Assembly: GCF_016056275.1 (NCBI RefSeq)
Contig: NZ_JAECZA010000080.1
Span: forward strand, 109,093-173,092
DNA: 64,000 bases
Reading direction: 5' to 3'
DNA from: Dendronalium phyllosphericum CENA369
Lineage (GTDB): Bacteria; Cyanobacteriota; Cyanobacteriia; Cyanobacteriales; Nostocaceae
In this document: positions 8,590 to 17,061 of the stretch, piece after piece
Position numbering within the stretch: the stretch's first letter is position 1
Layout of the letters: each line of letters begins with the position of its first letter
Notes under the pieces: model-generated
What the model saw: the letters and a program-made list of their open reading frames with translations, nothing else
Database searches by the model: none
Told to the model about the DNA's origin: nothing
Translations under genes and position numbers: made by a program

Positions 8590-10809
8590 CTATCCTTCAA
8601 TATACCTTTGCCACATTTGCTCGTAGGCTGTCTCCATTTCACGGGTAAATTGCTTACCATTCCATAGAGGTGATGTTTTTCTTGATTGTTTCAATTTCCA
8701 AGCAATTTGCTGTCTTAAAGCTTCATCCTTACCTAAGCGAATACCCCATTCTACATATTCTTCATCAGTCCAAGCAATGCCTTCTGTGATACCTGCATTC
8801 ATCATCATGGTATAGCTATTACGTGCAGCAAATTGATCCCCTACTCGTGTCACCATAGGAATGCACATCCATAGGGTTTCTAGGGTTGTTGTAGCTCCAT
8901 TGTAGGGATAAGTATCTAACACTACATCGGCAATGCCTAAATTAGCTCGGTGAACTGATTCAGAATACACAATTGGGAGAAATCGCAGTTTTGAAGAATC
9001 TATGCCTTCTTTTTCTGCTAATTCTTCAAAAAAGTTTTTAATAGATTCTTCGTCAGATATTCCTTTAATCAAGAAATAACTATTAGGAACTTCTTTAAGA
9101 ATCTTTAATTGGAGTCTTGTGATATCTGGGTGGCGCTTAAAGCCTCTTTGTCCACAGAGATAGATTACTGCATCGTCAGGAATTTCTAATTGATCGCGAC
9201 GGACTGTAGGTACACTCACCTCAAAACCATCTACCGCAACATAGGTTTGAGGCAAACGCCAAATTCTTTCACTATAGTGTTCTTGGGCTGATTCTGGTAA
9301 AACGTAGGGGTCGGCAATAAAATAATCTACTGCTGGAATTCCTGAAGCATCCCAACCTAACCAAGTAACTTGAACAGGTGCAGGTTTAAGGGATATAACG
9401 TCACAAGTAGTATCTAAGGTAATACTATCTAAGTCAATTAAAATATCTATCTCATCCTGATAAATTTGTTCTGCAAGTTGCAAAGACTTATTTGATTTAT
9501 AACTTTTATCAACTTTTGTGAGATACCATTCATGTAATGGATCGTATAGGGGATTAGTATTAATAAAATAACCATTGACTTGAAACTTATCTCGGTCATG
9601 ATGCTGAAATAACCATCGTGCTAACCAACCCACAGAATGACTTCTTAGGCAATGTGATAGATATCCTATATTTATTTTCTTGATAGGTTTATTTTGCTTT
9701 TTTCTTTCTAAATTGCCCTGAAAATATTGATTTACTTGTTCTCTAGCATAGTTGACTATGTTTGCTTGACAAATCTGCATTAACTGGTTTTGAATGCTGC
9801 GATTCTTTATGGGATTATCTTCAATATATGGAGTAGAAAAATTAGCATTATATAATCTAGCTACTCTAGCAGAATCAAGTTGCGTAGGGTTTTCTTCTAT
9901 GAGCATTTTAACTAATAATTCTTGCCTATTATGCATAAGACAAGATTCTTCCCAATACCCACCTGCTGTCATTAATCCCCGTAGTATCTGACGATTTGCA
10001 AAAACTTTATCGGCTAATTCTTCCACTAAGAAAAAAAATAACTTAGCAGTTTCTATGCCCTTTTCATATTGAGCCGCATTTTGATAAAGGCTAGCTAAAT
10101 GACCTATAACTTCTGCATTATTAGGGCTGATCTGTAAATAAAGTTCACATAACTGCACTGCTATTTCATATTGTTTTTGAGAATAACCAATGTCTAAGGC
10201 GGCTGGGAGCAAAGTAATTAGTAAAGTTTGGGTGTTGTCTTTGCAATATGGTAAACAAGCTTCGACAAACTCTAGGGTTGAAGGATGAGCAGGTGCATGA
10301 TCTAAAACGCTTTCTAGGGCTTCCATCAAAAGTTCTAAGTTGACTTCCACCCTTGGCTCAGATTGGAGAATTTTAATTATCCCCAGTTCATGTAAATCTT
10401 GATCTGTATAATTTTCTAGCTTGATAAATAACTGTAGTAAATTTAATAAATTGTGAATGTCTTGAGGATAAATTTCTTTAATAGTTTGGCGAATTTTCTC
10501 AGCAATTGCATATTCTTCCAGAATTTCTCGCCTTTGAACTTCTGTTTGCAAGATTTTGACTAATTCACTATTCCAAGCTTCAACTTGTTCTGGCTCTCCT
10601 TCCATTAGCGCCATTAACCAAGTTGTTTGTGCTTCTACATCTTGCCCCTGCAACAATAAGATTAATCCCAGATACCAATAGTAGGATTTAAAATCAGGTT
10701 CTATAGTAATGGCTTCTTCATATATACTAGCAGCCTGGTTATAATTTCCTGCTAGGAAATATTTCTCCGCACGCTGATGCCACTGAGTTGGGGAAGTTAA
10801 AGAGAGCAT
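8590..10809 (-). CDS. TPR-containing O-GlcNAc transferase-like glycosyltransferase (GT41/SPINDLY family)
   Basis: A 739-residue protein. Residues 1 to about 300 form TPR-like helical repeats (AEKYFLAGNYNQAASIYEEA; LASLYQNAAQYEKGIETAK). From about 360 comes the GT41 catalytic region: INIGYLSHCLRSHSVGWLAR, the PVQVTWLGWDASGIPAVDYF segment, QRGFKRHPDITRLQLKIL, and DTYPYNGATTTLETLWM near the end. GT41 enzymes transfer a sugar, usually GlcNAc, to Ser/Thr of proteins in the cytoplasm. It lies directly downstream of a type IV pilin gene on the same strand. An OGT-like gene next to pilA (OgtA) is reported, from memory, to be needed for hormogonium development in Nostoc punctiforme, so pilus assembly or pilin modification is a reasonable role. 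Two terminators separate the genes, so co-transcription would be partial. Confidence 0.9.
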   Translation of the reverse strand: MLSLTSPTQWHQRAEKYFLAGNYNQAASIYEEAITIEPDFKSYYWYLGLILLLQGQDVEAQTTWLMALMEGEPEQVEAWNSELVKILQTEVQRREILEEYAIAEKIRQTIKEIYPQDIHNLLNLLQLFIKLENYTDQDLHELGIIKILQSEPRVEVNLELLMEALESVLDHAPAHPSTLEFVEACLPYCKDNTQTLLITLLPAALDIGYSQKQYEIAVQLCELYLQISPNNAEVIGHLASLYQNAAQYEKGIETAKLFFFLVEELADKVFANRQILRGLMTAGGYWEESCLMHNRQELLVKMLIEENPTQLDSARVARLYNANFSTPYIEDNPIKNRSIQNQLMQICQANIVNYAREQVNQYFQGNLERKKQNKPIKKINIGYLSHCLRSHSVGWLARWLFQHHDRDKFQVNGYFINTNPLYDPLHEWYLTKVDKSYKSNKSLQLAEQIYQDEIDILIDLDSITLDTTCDVISLKPAPVQVTWLGWDASGIPAVDYFIADPYVLPESAQEHYSERIWRLPQTYVAVDGFEVSVPTVRRDQLEIPDDAVIYLCGQRGFKRHPDITRLQLKILKEVPNSYFLIKGISDEESIKNFFEELAEKEGIDSSKLRFLPIVYSESVHRANLGIADVVLDTYPYNGATTTLETLWMCIPMVTRVGDQFAARNSYTMMMNAGITEGIAWTDEEYVEWGIRLGKDEALRQQIAWKLKQSRKTSPLWNGKQFTREMETAYEQMWQRYIEG

Positions 10810-10877
10810 AGTTAAATTTCAAATATTAGAGGTATAGAAAAATTCATGAGAAAAGCAATTTCAGAATGAACAAATTG

Positions 10878-10910
10878 CAAAAATTGGGTAGTGTTTTACA
10901 CATTACCCAA
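10878..10910 (-). terminator. Rho-independent terminator between the pilin and GT41 genes
   Basis: On the minus strand TTGGGTA pairs with TACCCAA and GTGT pairs with ACAC around an A-rich loop. A run of T (TTTTTG) follows directly. It sits about 60 bases after the pilin stop codon and before the GT41 start, so most pilin transcripts should stop here. Confidence 0.75.
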
Positions 10911-10927
10911 TTAAACAAAACTTTGGT

Positions 10928-10953
10928 ATTAAACTGCTCATATTTCTGAGCAG
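10928..10953 (-). terminator. Hairpin downstream of the pilin gene
   Basis: On the minus strand a perfect 7-bp stem CTGCTCA/TGAGCAG with a 6-base loop is followed by TTTAAT. It is about 20 bases after the pilin stop codon. It may protect the 3' end of an abundant mRNA or act as a first terminator before the stronger one at 10878-10910. Confidence 0.6.
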
Positions 10954-10972
10954 TAAAACCCTTGTATTTCTT

Positions 10973-11518
10973 TTATCTAGACAAAGAGACGTAATTTGTC
11001 GAGTCGCATAATGTAGAAAATGTAGTGATGGCAGTTACTGACTGAGAAGGAGCTTTGGATTCACATGCTATTGCTACTGTTAGAGCCTCAGAGGTAGCAC
11101 TACTTCCCAAAATCGTACCTACTAAACCGTAGTAAGATTTAAGTGCAGATTTATTAGCTACTCCTCTAAATTGGGCAACACTAGCAACAGTACCACCACC
11201 ACCAGTTTGGATATCATAGCTGTAATTATCAGATGGTGTTCTAATACCTACTTGCAATTCAGATAGGTCAGTGGCAAACCTTTGATATTCCAAGAAGAAG
11301 GCTTGTTGAGAACGGTTAGCTGTACCTGTGTAGTTTCTAGCTTCTGATTGCTTGGCTTTGTTAACTTGACCTAGTAGCGAAGGCAACGCGATCGCAGCTA
11401 ATACACCGATAATAATTACTACTACTAGCAATTCAATTAAGGTAAAACCTTCTTCTTCTTTATTCTTGCGGTTGTTGAGGTGTTGGATAAATTTTGCTTG
11501 TAATTCTGGCTTGAGCAT
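10973..11518 (-). CDS. pilA: Type IV pilin (PilA-like major or minor pilin)
   Basis: I place the start at 11518, giving 181 residues, because AGGAGA lies about 6 bases upstream. A longer frame to 11581 has no such site, and the leader MLKPELQAKFIQHL matches cyanobacterial pilins. The type III signal sequence ends EEEG with cleavage before FTLIELLVVVIIIGVLAAIA. The Glu5 needed for pilus assembly is present. The globular domain is Gly/Ser/Thr-rich and ends with a Cys pair (IACES ... TLCDS) that would form the D-region disulfide. The pilin is exported, processed by PilD and assembled into pili for motility or DNA uptake. The GT41 gene just downstream suggests glycosylation. Confidence 0.92.
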   Translation of the reverse strand: MLKPELQAKFIQHLNNRKNKEEEGFTLIELLVVVIIIGVLAAIALPSLLGQVNKAKQSEARNYTGTANRSQQAFFLEYQRFATDLSELQVGIRTPSDNYSYDIQTGGGGTVASVAQFRGVANKSALKSYYGLVGTILGSSATSEALTVAIACESKAPSQSVTAITTFSTLCDSTNYVSLSR

Positions 11519-11742
11519 GGGGTTTCTCCTGAAGTTTGGGGGTAGAAGGCGATCGCTGTTCTCTACAAAGAACTTACCCACTGACTATTGCCGATCTATC
11601 ACCTCTGGTAAAAAACTTTTCCCCTAAAATTCAATCTCCGTAATTTCCACAACAAAAAAAGATTGCACAATCCAGAGTGCAAATATAACTAAGCCCTCGA
11701 TATTAACCAAGGGCTAAATTCTTAATTTCATTGTCGAGTAAC

Positions 11743-12309
11743 TTATTCAAATTCAGGTGGCCACAGTTCTGATACTGTTAATTCCCAACCTGGAAGCAAG
11801 TCGGGTAGTGTCAGGTTGTCCCCATTCTCCAACACTACTGGAATTTGGTTAAGTCGGTAAACTGTTACTGTTAATTTGTCAGGGTCAATCAAAATACCAA
11901 CTGTAGATCCAAACTGCAAAAATGACTGAATTTTCTCTTCAAGTGGCTTAATTCTGTCTGTTTTTGACTTCACCTCAACCATCAAGTCTGGAACCAACTC
12001 CACAAAGTCACGCTTGGTCTTTTTCAATCGGTCAGCCCGAACAAAAGAAACATCTGGCGCACGTAGGTTTCTTTTTTCAGAATCGTCTCCTTCTAAGGTA
12101 GGTATGATAAAGCCTGCACTAGAACCGGTTACTCTCCCCAACTTTCGCGACATTACCCAATTGTTTAAAAACGTAATTAAACGACCGCCAATTTCCTCTG
12201 ACTCATAATCTGATGGCCCCATAACTATAATTTTTCCATCTACTAACTCCATCTGCCATTCAGGATGCTCGGTTTGTAATTGCTCTAAGTCTGTAATGGT
12301 GAAGGACAT
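11743..12309 (-). CDS. Uma2 (DUF820) family endonuclease-like protein
   Basis: An intact 188-residue member of the family broken at 7867. The features are MELVDGKIIVMGPSDYES near the N-terminus, then APDVSFVRADRL, the nuclease-like core LVPDLMVEVKSKTDRI (Asp ... Glu-x-Lys), and FLQFGSTVGILIDPDKLTVTV. The fold belongs to the PD-(D/E)XK group. Cyanobacteria carry dozens of these genes, whose substrates are unknown. It is divergent from the NTRC gene. Confidence 0.88.
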   Translation of the reverse strand: MSFTITDLEQLQTEHPEWQMELVDGKIIVMGPSDYESEEIGGRLITFLNNWVMSRKLGRVTGSSAGFIIPTLEGDDSEKRNLRAPDVSFVRADRLKKTKRDFVELVPDLMVEVKSKTDRIKPLEEKIQSFLQFGSTVGILIDPDKLTVTVYRLNQIPVVLENGDNLTLPDLLPGWELTVSELWPPEFE

Positions 12310-12515
12310 AACACTGCTAATTTGTAATGACGCTCGAAGACTTGCGATGCGCTAATGTAATTCGTAATTAAGACACAGTTGAAAACGCCTGATATTGCCA
12401 GTTTAAAGCATTTGACTTTAGTTGTTTGTTTTGTATTCCCGATTTTGCCAATTGGCGATCGCACTTCCATTATGTTATATTAAGCGTAGTCGTTATGAGT
12501 TCATTTATAGCTGTT

Positions 12516-13889
12516 ATGACTAACCCGACTGTAGAAAACTTAGCGATCATTGGTTCTGGGCCAGCAGGATATACAGCCGCTATTTATGCAGGACGAGCGA
12601 ACCTGAAACCCGTTGTCTTTGAAGGTTTCCAAGCTGGGGGGTTGCCTGGTGGACAATTAATGACAACGACGGAAGTAGAAAACTTTCCTGGGTTTCCCCA
12701 AGGCATAACTGGCCCCGAACTGATGGATCGAATGAAAGCACAAGCAGAGCGCTGGGGGGCGGAATTATATACTGAGGATGTCATTTCAGTTGATTTGAGT
12801 CAACGTCCTTTTACTGTGCGATCGCAAGAAAGGGAAGTTAAAGCCAACAGCATTATTATTGCCACTGGTGCAACGGCAAAGCGTCTGGGTTTGCCTAACG
12901 AACATGAGTTTTGGAGTCGAGGTATCTCGGCTTGTGCGATTTGCGATGGTGCAACACCAATTTTCCACGGTGCAGAACTGGCTGTGATTGGCGCTGGCGA
13001 CTCAGCGGCGGAAGAGTCAATTTACCTTACCAAGTATGGTTCTAAGGTAAATATGTTAGTACGCTCTGATAAGATGCGGGCTTCTAAAGCTATGCAAGAC
13101 CGAGTTTTGAATAACCCGAAAATCCAAGTGCATTGGAACACAGAAGCCGTGGATATTTTCGGTGACGGTCATATGCAAGGGGTGAAAGTCCGCAATACCA
13201 AAACTGGTGAAGAAAGCCAACTAGACGCTAAAGGATTATTCTACGCTGTTGGTCACACTCCTAACACCTCTTTATTTAAGGGGCAACTAGAATTGGATGA
13301 AGTGGGTTACGTTGTCACTAAGCCCGGTTCTGTGGAAACGAGTGTTGAAGGCGTTTATGCTGCTGGCGACGTGCAAGACCATGAATTTCGTCAAGCAATT
13401 ACGGCTGCGGGTACTGGCTGTATGGCGGCGATGTTGGCAGAACGCTGGTTGTCTTCCACTGGTTTGATTCAAGAATTCCATCAAAAACCAGAAACAGCAG
13501 ATAATGAATTAGAGCATCAGCCAGCTGCAAGGAAAACTGAAGCTGAGGAAGAAGCCGGATTTAATTTGCAGGCGACACGCCATGAAGGGGGTTATGCTTT
13601 ACGGAAATTATTCCACGAAAGCGATCGCCCACTTCTTGTTAAGTATGTATCTCCTGGTTGCGGCCCTTGCCATACCTTAAAGCCAATCTTAAATAAAGTA
13701 GTCGATGAATTTGACGGCAAAATTCACTTTGTAGAAATTGACATCGACAGAGACCGCGATATTGCCGAAAATGCTAATGTGACAGGAACGCCAACAGTTC
13801 AATTGTTTAAAAATAAGGAACTGTTGAAGGAAGTCAAAGGCGTTAAGCAAAAGAGCGAGTACCGCCAGTTAATTGAAAGCAATCTTTAG
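12516..13889 (+). CDS. NTRC: NADPH-thioredoxin reductase fused to thioredoxin (NTRC)
   Basis: A 457-residue protein if it starts at 12516 ([13 protein letters not shown]). An ATG seven codons earlier is an alternative, and longer N-termini are non-coding in character. The FAD-binding [15 protein letters not shown] opens the reductase, the redox pair C140-A-I-C143 follows, then an NADPH Rossmann motif ([11 protein letters not shown]) and the FAD-binding [11 protein letters not shown] linker at about 320-360 leads to a thioredoxin domain with active site C382-G-P-C385. NTRC passes electrons from NADPH to 2-Cys peroxiredoxin and other targets, keeping redox control in the dark. This fusion is typical of cyanobacteria and plastids. 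Confidence 0.96.
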   Translation: MTNPTVENLAIIGSGPAGYTAAIYAGRANLKPVVFEGFQAGGLPGGQLMTTTEVENFPGFPQGITGPELMDRMKAQAERWGAELYTEDVISVDLSQRPFTVRSQEREVKANSIIIATGATAKRLGLPNEHEFWSRGISACAICDGATPIFHGAELAVIGAGDSAAEESIYLTKYGSKVNMLVRSDKMRASKAMQDRVLNNPKIQVHWNTEAVDIFGDGHMQGVKVRNTKTGEESQLDAKGLFYAVGHTPNTSLFKGQLELDEVGYVVTKPGSVETSVEGVYAAGDVQDHEFRQAITAAGTGCMAAMLAERWLSSTGLIQEFHQKPETADNELEHQPAARKTEAEEEAGFNLQATRHEGGYALRKLFHESDRPLLVKYVSPGCGPCHTLKPILNKVVDEFDGKIHFVEIDIDRDRDIAENANVTGTPTVQLFKNKELLKEVKGVKQKSEYRQLIESNL

Positions 13890-14035
13890 GGATTGGGAAG
13901 AAATTTGCACCTACCCTGAGAACTTAATACCAATTCTCCAAAAGAAGGCAACAGATAATGACGCGGGGACACGGAGACGGAGAGACGCGGAGATTTATGT
14001 GTAGCCAGATTTTAGAGAAAGGGTATAACCCCTTT

Positions 14036-14064
14036 ACCCCCATTCTCTCATAGGGAATGGGGGT
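14036..14064 (+). terminator. Strong hairpin downstream of NTRC
   Basis: ACCCCCATTC pairs perfectly with GAATGGGGGT across a 9-base loop. A smaller hairpin AAAGGG/CCCTTT precedes it. It has no clear T-run, so it is either a repeat-derived structure or an imperfect terminator about 150 bases after the NTRC stop. Confidence 0.45.
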
Positions 14065-14159
14065 TTCCAAGCATCTAATATAGCTGTAGTCACACCCTTT
14101 AGGACTGTGTTGATAACTCAAAGCCTTGAAGTAACCGGTTTTCTACTCAGCACTTAGCA

Positions 14160-14320
14160 CTTTGCTATACCACTTGCACTCAACGCCGCGGCACTTCCTA
14201 CCCTACCCTGCGGAAACCCTCTTCTCCTACGGAGACGTTAACGCGAACGAGGGAACGAGAACGCTAAGAACAAGTCGGCCGCCCAAGGAGTGCCTTGGAA
14301 ACCCACACAACGCAATTGAA
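14160..14320. repeat. Dispersed GC-rich Nostocales-type repeat
   Basis: A GC-rich patch in an AT-rich spacer, with segments such as CCCTGCGGAAACCCTCTTC, ACGGAGACGTTAACGCGAAC and CCCAAGGAGTGCCTTGGAAA. A similar patch (CTTCCCGCAGGGTAGC in inverted sense, GAGCCACTGCGTTGGGCGG) lies at about 20297-20430. Any reading frames in it are by-products of the repeat. The rest of 13890-14582 shows only A/T-rich sequence and presumably holds the flv4 promoter. Confidence 0.55.
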
Positions 14321-14582
14321 GTAATATCGAAATCTCTATTTAAATCTGCGGCAGTAGTTTGAAATTAAATTCTTTCTCAAGCTGATTATCATCTCATACA
14401 CGGTCATTCTTGAGAAGAACAGTAATGATATACATTGATAATTTCTATGGTAAATCGAGTGTAATCAAGCATAAAACTTACTGATGATTAGCTTTAGAAA
14501 TTGGCATTTTACCAAATCAGAATTTTAAGTAAATATAAAGAGAAGAACATTCACTCCAGACAATAAATTTTGGAGAAGACCA

Positions 14583-16313
14583 ATGGTTGCACTCATAGAA
14601 AATAATCAAAGTATTTCTAATTCTGGACTGTTAACAATTCAAACAGTTGAAATTGCCGACAAAACAACTGCTATTCGATGTCTCGATTGGGATAGAGACC
14701 GCTTTGATATAGAGTTTGGTTTACGCAATGGGACAACCTATAATTCTTTCTTGATTCAAGCAGAAAAAATAGCCTTAGTTGACACTTCTCATCGGAAGTT
14801 TGAGCAGTTATATCTAGAAATACTTTTAGGATTAATCGATCCAGCTAAAATAGACTATTTAATTATTAGTCATACAGAGCCAGATCACAGTGGTTTGGTC
14901 AAGGATATCTTACAATTAGCTCCTGCTATTACCGTTGTTGGCGCAAAAATAGCTATTCAATTTTTAGAAAATATGGTTCACCAGCCATTTAAAACATTGG
15001 TGGTAAAAAGTGGAGAGCGCTTAGATTTGGGCGACGGACACGAATTAGAATTTATCTCTGCACCAAACTTACACTGGCCTGACACAATATTGACTTACGA
15101 CCATAAAACTGGCATTCTTTACACCTGTGATGTGTTTGGAATGCATTACTGTGATGACCACACTTTTGATGAAAATTTATCTTCAATAGAAGAAGATTTT
15201 AAATATTACTATGATTGTCTGATGTCTCCCAATGCGCGTTCTGTATTGGCAGCTTTAAAGCGAATCGAAAAATTAAATATAAGAACAGTTGCCACAGGAC
15301 ACGGGCCTTTACTACAGCACTATATTTCCGAATGGCTTGGACTGTATCAAAATTGGAGTTTGGAACAAGCTAAAACAGAGACATTAGTAGCACTATTTTA
15401 CCATGAAGATTATGGTTACAGCGAGCAATTAGTACGTGCTGTGGCACATGGATGTGCGAAAACAGATGTGGGGGTAGAATTAGTACTACTCAATAGTGCC
15501 GAACCTCAAGAAATTAGCGAATTAGTCGCGCAAGCTTCTGGTTTAGTTATTGGAATGCCACCTCAATCTTCGGTAAATGCTCATGCTGCTTTGAGTACTA
15601 TTTTAGCAGCGGCTCATAATAAGCAAACCATTGGTTTATTAGAATCGGGAGGGGGAGAAGATGAACCTGTTTACCCCTTACGCAATAAATTTCAAGAACT
15701 AGGGTTAACTGAAGCGTTTCCTCCAATTTTAGTTAAGGAAATTCCGACTCAAGCAACAGAACAACTTTGTGATGAAGCCGGAACAGATATAGGGCAATTG
15801 TTAACCCGCGATCGCACAATTAAACAAATCAAATCTATCAATACCGAGCTAGAAAAAGCTTTAGGGCGGATTAGCACAGGGCTATATATTATTACTGCCA
15901 AAAAAGGAGAGATTCAAAGTGCAATGTTCGCTTCTTGGGTTCTCCAAGCAAGTTTAAATCCTCTAGGAGTAGCGATCGCTGTATCTAAAGAACGAGCAAT
16001 TGAATCTTTTATGCAAGTAGGCGATCGCTTTGTTTTAAATGTTTTAGAAGAAGGAAAATATCAAGGATTAATGAAACATTTTCTCAAGCGCTTTGCTCCT
16101 GGTGCAGATCGCTTTGTGGGAGTGAAGACATATCCTGCTACTAATGGATCTCCCATTCTTGCAGAAGCCTTAGCTTACATGGAATGTGAAATTACTAGCC
16201 GCATGGACTGTGGAGATCATTGGGTTATATATAGCACCGTTCAAACTGGACGAGTTGCTAACGTCCACGCGCTTACTGCGGCCCATCACCGCAAAATTGG
16301 CAATCATTACTAA
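14583..16313 (+). CDS. flv4: Flavodiiron protein Flv4
   Basis: A 576-residue protein with the cyanobacterial three-module layout: metallo-beta-lactamase-like diiron domain (about 1-270), flavodoxin-like FMN domain (about 270-410) and a C-terminal flavin reductase domain (from about 430, GRISTGLYIITAKKG). The diiron ligands are canonical: H97-T-E99-P-D101-H102, then a His in NLHWPD, an Asp in YTCDVFGMH and a His in ATGHGP. It is called Flv4 because it is the first gene of a flv4 / PsiE-type / flv2 cluster as in Synechocystis. It pairs with Flv2 in an electron outlet that protects photosystem II under low CO2 or high light. Confidence 0.92.
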   Translation: MVALIENNQSISNSGLLTIQTVEIADKTTAIRCLDWDRDRFDIEFGLRNGTTYNSFLIQAEKIALVDTSHRKFEQLYLEILLGLIDPAKIDYLIISHTEPDHSGLVKDILQLAPAITVVGAKIAIQFLENMVHQPFKTLVVKSGERLDLGDGHELEFISAPNLHWPDTILTYDHKTGILYTCDVFGMHYCDDHTFDENLSSIEEDFKYYYDCLMSPNARSVLAALKRIEKLNIRTVATGHGPLLQHYISEWLGLYQNWSLEQAKTETLVALFYHEDYGYSEQLVRAVAHGCAKTDVGVELVLLNSAEPQEISELVAQASGLVIGMPPQSSVNAHAALSTILAAAHNKQTIGLLESGGGEDEPVYPLRNKFQELGLTEAFPPILVKEIPTQATEQLCDEAGTDIGQLLTRDRTIKQIKSINTELEKALGRISTGLYIITAKKGEIQSAMFASWVLQASLNPLGVAIAVSKERAIESFMQVGDRFVLNVLEEGKYQGLMKHFLKRFAPGADRFVGVKTYPATNGSPILAEALAYMECEITSRMDCGDHWVIYSTVQTGRVANVHALTAAHHRKIGNHY

Positions 16314-16442
16314 GACGCGATTAATCCAAGTCTTTCCAAGAGTCAGTAGGTAGTAGGTAGGAGTAGCTATTATTTCTTCCTTGTCCCCCTGCTCCCCATG
16401 CTCCCCTTGCTTCCCCTGCTCCCTCATCCCCCTTATCTCCCT

Positions 16443-16958
16443 ATGTTAAAGCCTGCTGAAAATACCGCTAATTCCCTGTATGAAATCAATAGAGGACGCA
16501 TTGTGCGAACCTTGGAATTGATTCAAGATGTGATTGTAATTTCCCTGTGCATGGGTTTATTTAGCTTCATGGTGCTGCAAGTGAGAGATATGTTTCTCTC
16601 TCTATTACCTCCATTAGATTTTCATGCTGTTACCGCAGATATTCTCTTTTTACTCATCTTAGTTGAGTTGTTTCGACTACTGATTATTTATCTCCAAGAA
16701 CAACGAATATCTATTGGAGTAGCTGTTGAAGTTGCCATTGTTTCTGTTTTGCGAGAAGTCATCGTTAAAGGTGTTCTTGAAACTAATTGGAGTCAAGTTT
16801 TAGCAACTTGTGCCTTCTTATTAGTTTTGGGAGTACTACTAGTTGTCCGAGTTTGGTTACCCCCTACCTTTGATGGCATCGACCCGGAACAAGAAATCTC
16901 TAAACGCTACAAAAATCGCACCAAACCAGAATTAACACAAACTAACGGTCATTATTAA
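16443..16958 (+). CDS. PsiE-family membrane protein of the flv4-2 operon (Sll0218-like)
   Basis: A 171-residue integral membrane protein with about four membrane segments (VIVISLCMGLFSFMVLQV; ILFLLILVELFRLLIIYL; AVEVAIVSVL; VLATCAFLLVLGVLLVVRV). The start is placed at 16443 (MLKPAENTANS). A frame opening at 16398 only translates a CCCCTGC short repeat and is not credible. In Synechocystis the equivalent gene sll0218 lies between flv4 and flv2, and its product stabilises photosystem II. The same position here supports the same role. Confidence 0.88.
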   Translation: MLKPAENTANSLYEINRGRIVRTLELIQDVIVISLCMGLFSFMVLQVRDMFLSLLPPLDFHAVTADILFLLILVELFRLLIIYLQEQRISIGVAVEVAIVSVLREVIVKGVLETNWSQVLATCAFLLVLGVLLVVRVWLPPTFDGIDPEQEISKRYKNRTKPELTQTNGHY

Positions 16959-16964
16959 GCAAAA

Positions 16965-16982
16965 GACGCGATTAATCGCGTC
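16965..16982. repeat. Palindrome GACGCGATTAATCGCGTC inside the flv operon
   Basis: A perfect 18-base palindrome just after the PsiE gene and before flv2. A half-decayed copy (GACGCGATTAATCC) lies at 16314-16327 after flv4. Two more copies occur at 37215-37232 and 37249-37266, so this is a dispersed repeat. On RNA it would form a stem that could set relative transcript levels within the operon. Confidence 0.85.
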
Positions 16983-17061
16983 TGTACAAGAGTCAGGGGT
17001 CAGTTGTTATTCTTTTTGCCTCCCCAGTTCTCTTATCCCCAATCCCAAGAGTGAGGTTACT

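Noticed and set aside
12426..12515. Longer N-terminus of NTRC
   Set aside because: The 30 extra residues are unlike the family, whose FAD motif starts about 12 residues after the chosen Met. The stretch also holds the promoter region shared with the divergent gene.
16398..16442. N-terminal extension of the PsiE-family protein
   Set aside because: The extension translates a CCCCTGC-type short repeat (LPLLPLLPHPPYLP). The normal start is the ATG at 16443.
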